From Acidovorax sp. (GTDB lineage: Bacteria; Pseudomonadota; Gammaproteobacteria; Burkholderiales; Burkholderiaceae_C), in contig NZ_JALEGG010000007.1 of the NCBI RefSeq assembly GCF_022763525.1, positions 1 to 64,000 on the forward strand: DNA of 64,000 nt, written 5' to 3'. Position numbers and translations under genes: made by a program. Shown here piece by piece: positions 27,451-36,079 of the stretch. Below the pieces are notes generated by a model. It had not been told where the DNA came from. It saw nothing but the letters and a program-made list of their open reading frames with translations, and ran no database searches. How positions within the stretch are numbered: the stretch's first letter is position 1; each line of letters begins with the position of its first letter.

Positions 27451-27503
27451 GCGGCCCCCGCGCTGATGGAACAAGCGCAGGCAGCTACTAAATCAGTAGC
27501 ATT
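27451..27503 (-). repeat. Dispersed palindromic repeat, copy 6 at the panC 3' end
   Basis: The minus strand reads AATGCTACTGATTTAGTAGC, then TGCCTGCGCTTGTTCC, then a GCGGGGGCC-type end. It fills the 58-bp gap between the convergent metallopeptidase and panC genes and reaches the panC stop. Confidence 0.75.
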
Positions 27504-28347
27504 AGAACTCGAGATTGTCGATGAGCCGGGTGGTGCCCAGGCGTGCAGCTCCGAGCACGACCAGTGCGCCGGGCTGGTCCTGCGCCGTGGGGGGCTGCAG
27601 GTCGCTGCGGCGGCGCACGGTCAGGTAGTCCGGCTGCCAGCCCCGCGCGCGAAGCGCTTCCATCGCGAGCGCCTCCAGGGCATCGCGTTCGTGGGGCGCG
27701 CTGGTGGCCCACCGCCCCGCGAGCTGCTGCAGGGCCTGCGGCAGCGCCACCGCCTCCTGCCGTTCTTGCGAGCTGAGATAGCCGTTGCGTGAACTCAGCG
27801 CAAGCCCATCCACTGCGCGGCGCGTCTCGCCTGCCACGATGTCGATGGGCAAGGCGAATTGCTGCACCATCTGGCGGATGACCATGAGTTGCTGATAGTC
27901 CTTCTTGCCAAACACAGCGGTGCCGCCGGTGGTGCCCAGCACGCAGGCAAACAGCTTCATCACCACGGTGCTCACACCCACGAAAAATCCGGGGCGGTAG
28001 TGGCCTTCCAGGATGTCCGCGAGGGCCGGGTCGGGGTGCACCTTGAAGGTCTGGGGCTGCGGGTACAGGTCTTTTTCGCGGGGGGCGAACAGCACGTCGC
28101 AGCCTGCCGCCCGCAACTGCGCACAGTCCGCGTCCCAGGTACGGGGGTAGCTGTCAAAGTCCTCGTGCGGCAGGAATTGCAGGCGGTTCACAAAAATGCT
28201 GGCTACCGTGACGTCGCCCAGTGGCTTGGCCTGGTGCACCAGGGCAATGTGCCCGGCGTGCAGGTTGCCCATGGTGGGTACAAAGGCGGGGTGGCGGTGC
28301 GGGGCCAGGGCCTGGCGCAGCTCGGCGATGGTGTGGGCGATGAGCAT
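27502..28347 (-). CDS. panC: Pantothenate synthetase
   Basis: PanC joins pantoate and beta-alanine using ATP to make pantothenate. The 281 residues start [14 protein letters not shown], contain the [10 protein letters not shown] nucleotide motif (residues 24-33), [11 protein letters not shown] and the [11 protein letters not shown] segment typical of the family. It lies downstream of panB with 63 bp between, forming a panB-panC pair. panD, which supplies beta-alanine, is also in this window at 55.2 kb. Confidence 0.96.
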   Translation of the reverse strand: MLIAHTIAELRQALAPHRHPAFVPTMGNLHAGHIALVHQAKPLGDVTVASIFVNRLQFLPHEDFDSYPRTWDADCAQLRAAGCDVLFAPREKDLYPQPQTFKVHPDPALADILEGHYRPGFFVGVSTVVMKLFACVLGTTGGTAVFGKKDYQQLMVIRQMVQQFALPIDIVAGETRRAVDGLALSSRNGYLSSQERQEAVALPQALQQLAGRWATSAPHERDALEALAMEALRARGWQPDYLTVRRRSDLQPPTAQDQPGALVVLGAARLGTTRLIDNLEF

Positions 28348-28410
28348 CGGAATCGGAAGGGAAGGCGAACGGGAGTTCGGTGCGCGCAGCGCGTGAAGGG
28401 CTGCCGAGGG

Positions 28411-29292
28411 CTACCAAGCATGCACGGCGTTGTCGGGAAAGTGTCCATGCTTGACGGCTTGCACGTACGTTTCCATGGCCGCACGCACGCTGCCCGCGCC
28501 GTCCATGAAGTTGCGGACGAACTTCGGCATCTTGCCCAGGTTCATGCCCAGCATGTCGTGCAGCACCAGCACCTGGCCTGCGGTGCCGTTGCCTGCGCCG
28601 ATGCCGATCGTGTGGCAGTGCGGCAGTTCGGCCGTGATGTCGGCGGCCAGCGCACTAGGCACCATCTCCAGCACCAGCATGGCGGCCCCGGCGTCCTGCA
28701 GTTCGTGGGCGTGCTGGCGCAGCGTGCGCGCGGCATCTTCGCCCTTGCCTTGCACTCGGTAGCCGCCAAGGGCGTGAACGGTCTGGGGCGTGAGCCCCAG
28801 GTGCGTGCACACCGGCACGCCGCGTTGCACCAGGAACTCCACGGCGGGCACGGTCCACCCGCCGCCTTCGAGCTTGACCATGTGGGCGCCTGCCTGCATC
28901 AGCGTGCAGGCGCTGCGCAGGGCCTGCTCGCGGCTTTCGGCATAGGTGCCGTAGGGCAGGTCGGCGATCAGCCAGGCCGTGCCCTGCGCCCGCTGCAGGC
29001 CCCGCGCCACGCTGGCCGTGTGGTAGGCCATGGTGTCCAGTGTCACCCCCACGGTGCTGGGCAAGCCCTGACACACCATGCCCAGCGAGTCACCCACCAA
29101 GATGCATTCCACGCCCGCAGCATCGGCCACGGCGGCGAAGGTGGCGTCGTAGGCTGTCAGCATGGTGATCTTTTCACCCGCCTGCCGCATCTGCGCCAGC
29201 CGCGGCAGGCTGACGGGGCGGCGCTGGGGCATGGGGGACGCGGGCGGCAGCGTGCCGTAGGGCGACGCGGAAACGGCGCTGGTTGCTGTCAT
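28411..29292 (-). CDS. panB: 3-methyl-2-oxobutanoate hydroxymethyltransferase
   Basis: PanB adds a hydroxymethyl group from methylenetetrahydrofolate to alpha-ketoisovalerate, giving ketopantoate. The protein is 293 residues; the family core starts at [20 protein letters not shown], and the N-terminal 25 residues are extra. VGDSLGMV and the metal-binding region are intact, as are VKLEGGG and [15 protein letters not shown]. It is transcribed before panC and divergently from nadC, with 133 bp between the starts. Confidence 0.96.
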   Translation of the reverse strand: MTATSAVSASPYGTLPPASPMPQRRPVSLPRLAQMRQAGEKITMLTAYDATFAAVADAAGVECILVGDSLGMVCQGLPSTVGVTLDTMAYHTASVARGLQRAQGTAWLIADLPYGTYAESREQALRSACTLMQAGAHMVKLEGGGWTVPAVEFLVQRGVPVCTHLGLTPQTVHALGGYRVQGKGEDAARTLRQHAHELQDAGAAMLVLEMVPSALAADITAELPHCHTIGIGAGNGTAGQVLVLHDMLGMNLGKMPKFVRNFMDGAGSVRAAMETYVQAVKHGHFPDNAVHAW

Positions 29293-29425
29293 GAGGGCTC
29301 CCGGGGCAAGAAAAATTGCCGCGAGTCTATGCGACCAATCATGGGCGTACTTATGGTTTCCGGGGCGGGAGGCCGTGGCCTACTCTGGCGCAGTGGCCTT
29401 TGCGTTCCCGGTATGCTCGCGGCTC

Positions 29426-30307
29426 ATGACAGCAGTGTTACACCCCGCGACCCGTCCCATGAATGACAACGATGTGAGGGCTCTGGCCCAGGCTGATGTG
29501 GCCCGTGCCCTGGCTGAAGACGTCGGCTCCGGCGACCTCACGGCCGGTTTGATCAACCCCACCCGCCGGGCCCGCGCCCGCATCCTGGCGCGCGAGTCCG
29601 CCGTCATCTGCGGCGCTCCGTGGGCCGAGGCGGCGCTGCGCGCACTCGACCCCACCGTGCAGATCACCTGGCATGTGCCCGAAGGCCAGCGCTGCACGCC
29701 CGACCAAGTGGTGCTGGAGCTGGAAGGCAACGCCCGCGCGCTGCTCAGCGCCGAGCGCACGGCGCTCAACTTCCTGCAACTGCTCTCGGCCGTGGCCACC
29801 AAAACCCGCACCTATGTGGACGTGGTGGCGGGCACCCGTGCCCACATTGTGGATACGCGCAAGACCATTCCGGGCCTGCGCCTGGCGCAAAAGTATGCCG
29901 TGCGCGTTGGCGGAGGCACCAACCACCGCATCGGCCTGCACGATGCGGTGCTCATCAAGGAAAACCACATTGCCGCGGCCGGTGGCGTCACGGCCGTGCT
30001 GCGCGCGGCCGAGAAGGTCGCTACACAGGCCCAGTTCATTGAGATTGAAGTGGAAACGCTCGAACAGTTGGCCGAGGCGCTGGATGCCGGCGCCAAGATG
30101 GTGCTGCTGGATAACATGCCCCTGCCCATGCTGCGCGAAGCCGTGCGCATCAACGCAGGCCGGGCCATTCTCGAAATTTCGGGTGGCGTGACGCTCGATG
30201 GCCTGCGCGAGTTGGCCGAAACCGGCGTGGACCGCATTTCCATCGGCACGCTGACGAAAGACGTGAAGGCCACCGATTTCTCCATGCGCCTGCAGGAAGT
30301 TCAGTGA
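29426..30307 (+). CDS. nadC: Nicotinate-nucleotide pyrophosphorylase (quinolinate phosphoribosyltransferase)
   Basis: NadC converts quinolinate and PRPP to nicotinate mononucleotide. The start at 29426 gives 293 residues; an in-frame ATG at 29459 (MNDNDVRALAQ) is also possible. The family motifs ALAEDVGSGDLT, ERTALNFLQLLS, DTRKTIPGLRLAQKYAVRVGGGTNHR and EIEVETLEQLAEAL are all present. nadA follows 111 bp later on the same strand, and nadB is 26 kb away on the minus strand, so the whole aspartate route to NAD is in this window. Confidence 0.96.
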   Translation: MTAVLHPATRPMNDNDVRALAQADVARALAEDVGSGDLTAGLINPTRRARARILARESAVICGAPWAEAALRALDPTVQITWHVPEGQRCTPDQVVLELEGNARALLSAERTALNFLQLLSAVATKTRTYVDVVAGTRAHIVDTRKTIPGLRLAQKYAVRVGGGTNHRIGLHDAVLIKENHIAAAGGVTAVLRAAEKVATQAQFIEIEVETLEQLAEALDAGAKMVLLDNMPLPMLREAVRINAGRAILEISGGVTLDGLRELAETGVDRISIGTLTKDVKATDFSMRLQEVQ

Positions 30308-30418
30308 CCACTCGCCTGAGCCGCTGCGCGGCGGGGCGGCCCTTGCGCGGCGTCCGCTGGCCTCGTGCGTGCCTGTTTGAAGTGCGGCTGCCACTTTGCA
30401 ATGCTATGGAACCCTGCC

Positions 30419-31537
30419 ATGACTACAGTGATTGATATCGAATACGAGCAGCCCGATGAGGCCGCAGGGGGGGCGGTGTGCTCCACCAAACACGCCTGGG
30501 CCCGCGTGCCGCCCGAACCAACCCAGGCCGAGCGCGCCGCGTTGAAAGACAAGATCCGCCGCCTGCTCAAAGAGAAAAACGCGGTCATGGTGTCGCACTA
30601 CTACGTGCACCCCGACCTGCAAGATTTAGCCGAGGAAACCGGCGGCCTCGTGAGCGATTCGCTGGAGATGGCCCGCTTCGGCCGCGACCACGCCGCCCAG
30701 ACGCTGGTCGTGAGCGGCGTGCGCTTCATGGGCGAGACGGCCAAAATCCTGAGCCCCGAGAAAACGGTGCTCATGCCCGACCTGGATGCCACCTGCTCGC
30801 TGGACCTGGGTTGCCCCGTGGACGAGTTCAGCGCGTTTTGCGATGCGCACCCCGACCGTACCGTGGTGGTCTATGCCAACACCAGCGCTGCCGTCAAGGC
30901 GCGGGCCGATTGGCTGGTCACGTCGAGCTGCGCGCTCGACATCGTCGGCGCCTTGAAGGCTGCGGGGCAAAAAATCCTTTGGGCACCCGACCGCCACCTG
31001 GGCGCGTACATCCAGCGCGAGACGGGAGCGGACATGGTGTTCTGGAACGGCGCCTGCATCGTGCACGACGAGTTCAAGGCGCTGGAGCTGGAACTGTTGA
31101 AAAAGGACCACCCCCAGGCCAAGGTGCTGGTGCACCCCGAAAGCCCTGCGGATGTGATTGCCCTGGCCGACGCCGTGGGCTCCACCAGCGCCATCCTCAA
31201 GGCCGCGCGCGAAATGGACGCCACCGAGTTCATCGTGGCCACCGACAACGGCATGATGCACAAGCTGCGCACGCTGAACCCTGGCAAGACGTTTTACGAA
31301 GCCCCGACCGCCGGCAACAGCGCCACCTGCAAGAGCTGCGCGCATTGCCCCTGGATGGCCATGAACGGTCTGGCCGACGTGGCCCGCGTGCTGGAGACGG
31401 GTGCCAACGCCATCGAGGTGGACCCGGCGCTCATCCCGCGTGCGCGCCAGCCCATTGACCGCATGCTGGCCTTCACCGCGGCGCTCAAGGGCGGCGCGCC
31501 GGTGGATACGCTGGTGCCTGGCATCGGCGCAGCCTGA
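30419..31537 (+). CDS. nadA: Quinolinate synthase
   Basis: NadA is a 4Fe-4S enzyme that condenses iminoaspartate with dihydroxyacetone phosphate to quinolinate. The ATG at 30419 ([18 protein letters not shown]) gives 372 residues. Cluster cysteines are visible in [20 protein letters not shown] and [30 protein letters not shown] and [12 protein letters not shown] are family segments. It follows nadC and ends at a long inverted repeat that faces the convergent siderophore operon. Confidence 0.96.
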   Translation: MTTVIDIEYEQPDEAAGGAVCSTKHAWARVPPEPTQAERAALKDKIRRLLKEKNAVMVSHYYVHPDLQDLAEETGGLVSDSLEMARFGRDHAAQTLVVSGVRFMGETAKILSPEKTVLMPDLDATCSLDLGCPVDEFSAFCDAHPDRTVVVYANTSAAVKARADWLVTSSCALDIVGALKAAGQKILWAPDRHLGAYIQRETGADMVFWNGACIVHDEFKALELELLKKDHPQAKVLVHPESPADVIALADAVGSTSAILKAAREMDATEFIVATDNGMMHKLRTLNPGKTFYEAPTAGNSATCKSCAHCPWMAMNGLADVARVLETGANAIEVDPALIPRARQPIDRMLAFTAALKGGAPVDTLVPGIGAA

Positions 31538-31700
31538 GAAGGTGTGAACGAACCCACCATGCCCGCTCATTCCCCCAAAACACGCCCGTTCGTCGTTGCA
31601 AATGCTCGCCATAGCCCGCGCTATGGCTGCGCTTTGCGCCTAGATCGGCCGCGTTTCGGCGGTCTGCTCGGACACGCCGGATTCATTCACACCTTCTGAG
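31534..31700. repeat. Nested inverted repeat, probable bidirectional terminator, copy B
   Basis: Outer arms CTGAGAAGGTGTGAACGAA (31534-31552) and TTCATTCACACCTTCTGAG (31682-31700) pair at 17 of 19 positions. In the middle, GCCATAGC-CCGC-GCTATGGC is a perfect 8-bp hairpin, extended on both sides by imperfect pairing (GCAAA..TTTGC). It has the same architecture as 15441-15542, and lies between the convergent nadA and siderophore-operon ends. Confidence 0.75.
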
Positions 31701-31714
31701 GTCCGGGCAGTGGC

Positions 31715-32470
31715 CTACGCCACGCCGTCCACGATCACCTGCGGTGCCCCCTGCGAGCAGCTTTCGACGCGTGCCTGGATGCGGTAGATCTCCCGAAGCA
31801 TGTCCGTCGTGATCACCTGGTCGCAAGGGCCGCTGCGCTGCGCCCGGCCGTTGGCGATCACCAGGGCCTGATCGCAGTAGCGCAGGGCCTGGTTGAGGTC
31901 ATGCAGTGCGACGAATACGATCAGCCCACGCGCCCGCGCCAGTGCGCGCATGAAGTCCAGCACCTGGATCTGCCGGTACAGGTCGAGTGCACTGGTGGGC
32001 TCGTCCATGAGCAGGATCTCGGGGTCGCGCGCCAGCGTCTGGGCGATGGACACCAATTGCCGCTGGCCGCCGCTCAGCTCGCCCAAGTTGCGAAAAGCCA
32101 GTTCCGCGATGCCCAGGGAGGCGGCGATGGCGCCGACCTGCGCCAGCTCGGCATCGCTCACGGCCCAGCCCTGGTGCTGCTGTTTGGCGGCCAGCAGGAT
32201 CGACTCATACACCGTGAGCCGGGCGCTGGCGTTGATGTCCTGCGGCATGTAGCAGATACCGCCTGAGCCCCGGCGCGAGCCTTGCAGCAGCACTTCGCCC
32301 GGGCCCTTGAGCATGCCGGCCACCCGTTTGAACAGCGTGGACTTGCCGGCTGCGTTCGGGCCGATCACCGCCACCACCTGCCCTGCGTGGTAGACCGGCG
32401 TGCTGATTTTCTGCAGCGCCGCACGGCTGCCGTAGTGCGCGCCCAGGCCCTGTAGTTGCAGTGTCACCAT
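31715..32470 (-). CDS. ABC transporter ATPase for ferric siderophore uptake (FecE/FepC type)
   Basis: The cytoplasmic ATPase that powers the siderophore permease. The start at 32470 (MVTLQLQGLGAHYGSRAALQ) gives 251 residues. Walker A GPNAAGKST is at residues 37-45, the signature LSGGQRQ near 136 and Walker B ILLMDEPTSALD follow; the H-loop is in ALHDLNQALRYCD. Its start overlaps the permease stop by 7 bp. It is the last gene of the nine-gene siderophore operon. Confidence 0.95.
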   Translation of the reverse strand: MVTLQLQGLGAHYGSRAALQKISTPVYHAGQVVAVIGPNAAGKSTLFKRVAGMLKGPGEVLLQGSRRGSGGICYMPQDINASARLTVYESILLAAKQQHQGWAVSDAELAQVGAIAASLGIAELAFRNLGELSGGQRQLVSIAQTLARDPEILLMDEPTSALDLYRQIQVLDFMRALARARGLIVFVALHDLNQALRYCDQALVIANGRAQRSGPCDQVITTDMLREIYRIQARVESCSQGAPQVIVDGVA

Positions 32471-33528
32471 GAGCGCCCCCGGCCGCTCAGGATGAGCGAG
32501 ATGAAGAACGGCACGCCGATCAGCGACGTCACCACGCCGACGGGAAAGATGGCTCCGGGGATGAGCGTCTTGCTGACCACCGAGCTGATCGACAGCAGCA
32601 GCGCCCCGGTCATCACCGAGGCGGGCAGAAAGAACCGCTGGTCCTCTCCGATCAGCATGCGCGCGATGTGCGGGCCCACCAGCCCGACAAAGCCGATGGT
32701 GCCCACGAAAGCCACCGGGAAGGCGGCCAGCAGGCTGATCAGCACCAGTGTCTGCAGGCGCAGGCGCGACACGTTGATGCCGAAGCTGGCGGCCTTGTCG
32801 TCCCCCAGGCGCAGGGCCGTCAAGGCCCAGCTGTTGCGTGCAAACAGGGGCAGCGTGACCGCGATGACTAGGCACGTCACGCCGAGCTTGGGCCAGGTGG
32901 CCTTGGTCAGGCTGCCCATCGTCCAGAACACCACGGCAGCGACGGCTTGCTCGGTGGCGAAATACTGCACCAAGGCGAGCAGCGCATTGAAGGTGAACAC
33001 CAGGGCGATGCCCAGCAGCACCATGGTCTCGGTGGTCACGCCCCGTTTCACGCTGAGCAGATGGATCAACCCGGCCGACAGCATCGCCATGACAAACGCA
33101 TTGACGGGGACCATGTAGCCCGCGAAAGAAGGGAAGAGCGCGACGCCAAACGCCAGCCCGAGCGCGGCGCCGAAGCTGGCGGCCGCCGAGATGCCCAGCG
33201 TGAACGGGCTGGCCAGGGGGTTGTTCAGCGTGGTCTGCATTTGCGCACCGGCCACCGACAGCGCCGCGCCCACGGCCAACGCCATGAGCGCCGTGGGCAG
33301 CCGGATGTCCCACACCACCACGCGCAGCTGCAGGGGCACGCTGTCAGGCCACAGCACCGCCTGCACGACCTCCTTCACGCTGTAGCCGACCGGCCCGAGC
33401 GCCAGGTCGAGCACCAGGCTCAAGGTGGTCAGCACCAGGAAGCCCAGCAGCAGCCAGCGCTTGCGGCGCACGAGCGCGCGGTAGCCGGCGGTCTGACCCG
33501 CCGGGGTTGCCATCGCAGCGATGTTCAT
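32464..33528 (-). CDS. FecCD-family siderophore permease
   Basis: The 354-residue inner-membrane permease of the ferric-siderophore ABC importer has about nine or ten transmembrane helices. It contains the FecCD signatures VAGAQMQTTLNNPLASPFTLGISAAASFGAA near residue 92 and FVGLVGPHIARMLIGEDQR near 280, the latter being the segment that contacts the ATPase. Unusually, a single permease gene is present; it must form a homodimer. It overlaps the binding protein stop (ATGA) and the ATPase start. Confidence 0.94.
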   Translation of the reverse strand: MNIAAMATPAGQTAGYRALVRRKRWLLLGFLVLTTLSLVLDLALGPVGYSVKEVVQAVLWPDSVPLQLRVVVWDIRLPTALMALAVGAALSVAGAQMQTTLNNPLASPFTLGISAAASFGAALGLAFGVALFPSFAGYMVPVNAFVMAMLSAGLIHLLSVKRGVTTETMVLLGIALVFTFNALLALVQYFATEQAVAAVVFWTMGSLTKATWPKLGVTCLVIAVTLPLFARNSWALTALRLGDDKAASFGINVSRLRLQTLVLISLLAAFPVAFVGTIGFVGLVGPHIARMLIGEDQRFFLPASVMTGALLLSISSVVSKTLIPGAIFPVGVVTSLIGVPFFISLILSGRGRSW

Positions 33529-34748
33529 GGCGCTGCCTTGGCTGCGGGCGATGCACCGCCGTCCAAGCTCACGAAGTAGCCCGGCTGGTAGGGCACGGGC
33601 AGGAAGCGCTCGTGCAATTCGCGGTAGGTGGCGTCCGGGTCAAGGTCCGCGAACAGCGCGGGGTGGAGCCACTTGGCCAGCTGCTGGATGGCCACGAACT
33701 CGTACGGACTGTTGTAGAACTGGTGCCAGATGGCGTGAAACGCGCGGTCTTGCGCGGCCCGGGTGCCCGCGTACGCCGGGCGACGGGTGTAGGCTTCCAG
33801 CTTGCGCCGCGCTTCGGCCAGATCGGCGCCAGGCCCCACGCCGATCCAGCGGCCCGAGGGCACGTAGGCCTCCCAGTTGGCGCTGGTGACCACGACCTGG
33901 TCGGGGTTGGCGGCAATCACCTGTTCGGGGTTGAGCTGGCCGAACGTGCCTGGAATCATGCCCCTGGCCACGTTGGTGCCACCTGCCACTTCCACGAACT
34001 TGCCGAAATTTTCGTTGCCGAAGCTCAGGCAGCAGTCTTCCGTGTAGCCGCCGATGCGTTCGATGAAGACCTTGGGGCGCGCTGGCTGAGCCGCCGCAAT
34101 GGCGCCCGACACGCGCTGGATCTGCGCGTTGCGGTAGGCAATGAACTCCTCGGCGCGCGCTTCCTTGCCGAGCAAGCGGCCGATCAGGCGCATGGTAGGT
34201 TCGGTGTTTTCCATGGGATGGTGGCGGAAGTCCACGTACACCACGGGGATCCCTAGCGCCGCGAGCTTCTCGATGTAGCGGGCGTCGTCCGTGGCGCGCT
34301 GGGCCTCGATGTTGAGCAGGATCACGTCGGGCTTTTGCGCAATGGCCTGCTCGATGTCAAAGGTGCCGTCCTCGAAGCCGCCAAAGGTGGGGATGTCTGC
34401 AATGGCCGGAAATCTCCGTGCGTAGGCCGAGTAGGTATCGGGGTCCGCCTGGATCAGGTCCTTGCGCCAGCCCACGATGCGCTGGATCGGGTTGTCCGTA
34501 TCGAGCGCCGCCACCAGGTACAGCTGCCGGCCTTCGCCCAGGATCACGCGCTGCGCCGGCACGCGGACCTGCACCTCGCGGCCCAGCAGGTCCTTCACCG
34601 TGACGCTCTGGGCTTGCGGTGGCAGAGCAGCGGCTGCAGTGCTGTCTGCGCGGCGACCTGGATCGAGGAGAAAGATGCCCGCGGCCACGACACCGACGGA
34701 TACGAGAGTCAGGAGCGCAATGCCCCAGCGGCGATCAATTGCCATCAC
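33525..34748 (-). CDS. Periplasmic/membrane-anchored siderophore-binding protein
   Basis: A 407-residue class III solute-binding protein for the ABC importer. An N-terminal hydrophobic segment (WGIALLTLVSVGVVAAGIFL, residues 8-27) serves as signal or anchor; no lipobox cysteine is visible. The two-lobed core starts near residue 50 (VTVKDLLGREVQVRVPAQRV) with the family segments KPDVILLN and ANPDQVVVTS. Its stop overlaps the permease start (ATGA). An MFS exporter gene lies 50 bp upstream. Confidence 0.9.
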   Translation of the reverse strand: MMAIDRRWGIALLTLVSVGVVAAGIFLLDPGRRADSTAAAALPPQAQSVTVKDLLGREVQVRVPAQRVILGEGRQLYLVAALDTDNPIQRIVGWRKDLIQADPDTYSAYARRFPAIADIPTFGGFEDGTFDIEQAIAQKPDVILLNIEAQRATDDARYIEKLAALGIPVVYVDFRHHPMENTEPTMRLIGRLLGKEARAEEFIAYRNAQIQRVSGAIAAAQPARPKVFIERIGGYTEDCCLSFGNENFGKFVEVAGGTNVARGMIPGTFGQLNPEQVIAANPDQVVVTSANWEAYVPSGRWIGVGPGADLAEARRKLEAYTRRPAYAGTRAAQDRAFHAIWHQFYNSPYEFVAIQQLAKWLHPALFADLDPDATYRELHERFLPVPYQPGYFVSLDGGASPAAKAAP

Positions 34749-34798
34749 ATAGCCTCTTTATGGTTTGAAAAGTGGGGAGTTGAAAAGGGGGCGCTGTC

Positions 34799-36079
34799 TC
34801 AGGGCCCGGCCAGCGTTCCGCTGCGGGCCTGGCTTGCACGGCTTGCGCGCAGCAGCGCCAGGATGACGCCCAGCGCACAGGCATAGGCCGCGGCCACGAG
34901 GAAATAGGTGCTGTGCAGACCCAGCAGCTGCGTGAGCCCGCCGCCCAGGGCGATGCCGCTCATCGACGAAAACTGCGCCGTGCTCTGGGCCACGCCCAGC
35001 ATGCGCCCCTGGCGCTCCCTGCTCGTGGCGTGGGAGATCAGCGTCATCAGCACCGGGGTGGTGGCGCCCAGCAGCACACCCCATGCAAAGTGCAGTGCGA
35101 TGAAGAACGCCACGCTGCGCGTGACGCCTGCCAGCACCATGAGCACCATGCATACTGCGGCCACCCAGGCCAGGCGCGCCAGGGTGGTGTGGCCGTCGCG
35201 CCGCTCAAAATAGCGCGCCCACCACGTGGCGGATGCGATAAAGCCCAGCGAGAGCAGCCCGTAGCACAGGCCGACCACCCAGTTGTCCACCGCGAACACT
35301 GAACGCACGTACAGCGCAAACGGCGTCTGCGTGAGCATGCGGGCCACCAGCAGGCACCCCAGCACGGCCAGCAGGCCGGCCACGGGCGACGCGTGCCACG
35401 GCACGGGCGGTACAGGCGCGGCGTCGCCGGTGGAGGTGGATGGAGAGCGCTGCGGCGCAGCCAGCGCTGCGGCGCCTTCTGCAGGGGTGCGCGGCAGCAG
35501 CCCGGCCACCGCTACGGCGCACAGCGCGCACAGCCCGGCGGCGGTGAGGTTGATCCAGAAGAACGTGGCGTGGTCCAGGATGAGCCCTCCGGCGAGGGCA
35601 CCCAGAAGCGAGCCCACGTTGGTGGAGACCTGCAGATAGGCAAACAGCCGCCCTCGGCTGGCCGGCGTGACGATGCCCACGCCATAGGCCTGCGCGGGCG
35701 CCAGGTACCCGGCGCACGCGCCTTGCAGAAAACGCAACGCGAGAATCGTCCACACGTCCTGCGTGAACGCCAGGGCCAGTTGCGTCACCGCGAGGCCCAG
35801 CAGGGCACGGATCATCATGGGCTTGTGGCCGAAGCGGTCGCCCACCTTGCCCCAGAAAGCGCTGGTGAGCGCGATGCCCAGCATGGGGCCCACGTAGACG
35901 GCGACGCCGGCAAACGCCCGCAGGGCCGGTGAGGCCGCCAGGGATTGCAAGTGCACAGGCCAGAACGGCCCACTCATCTCCATGGCGCCCATGGAGACGA
36001 GCTGGATCACGAACAGCGCGTGGACCAGGCCAGGCAAGCGGGCGTTGGCGATGGAGTGCGCAGCCGGTGCGAGAGCCAT
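34799..36079 (-). CDS. MFS transporter, probable siderophore exporter
   Basis: The ATG at 36079 overlaps the synthetase stop (ATGA) and gives 426 residues (MALAPAAHSIANARLPGLVH); the ORF to 36226 runs into the synthetase gene. The protein has 12 predicted helices and the MFS loop motif GKVGDRFGHKPMM between helices 2 and 3. In NIS siderophore operons the MFS gene placed after the synthetase usually exports the product (as SbnD or FslB), and that is the likely role here. Confidence 0.88.
   Translation of the reverse strand: MALAPAAHSIANARLPGLVHALFVIQLVSMGAMEMSGPFWPVHLQSLAASPALRAFAGVAVYVGPMLGIALTSAFWGKVGDRFGHKPMMIRALLGLAVTQLALAFTQDVWTILALRFLQGACAGYLAPAQAYGVGIVTPASRGRLFAYLQVSTNVGSLLGALAGGLILDHATFFWINLTAAGLCALCAVAVAGLLPRTPAEGAAALAAPQRSPSTSTGDAAPVPPVPWHASPVAGLLAVLGCLLVARMLTQTPFALYVRSVFAVDNWVVGLCYGLLSLGFIASATWWARYFERRDGHTTLARLAWVAAVCMVLMVLAGVTRSVAFFIALHFAWGVLLGATTPVLMTLISHATSRERQGRMLGVAQSTAQFSSMSGIALGGGLTQLLGLHSTYFLVAAAYACALGVILALLRASRASQARSGTLAGP

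Noticed and set aside
31715-33313. 532-residue ORF suggesting a permease-ATPase fusion
   Set aside because: The first half is a shadow of the FecCD permease in another frame; the ATPase starts at the ATG at 32470.
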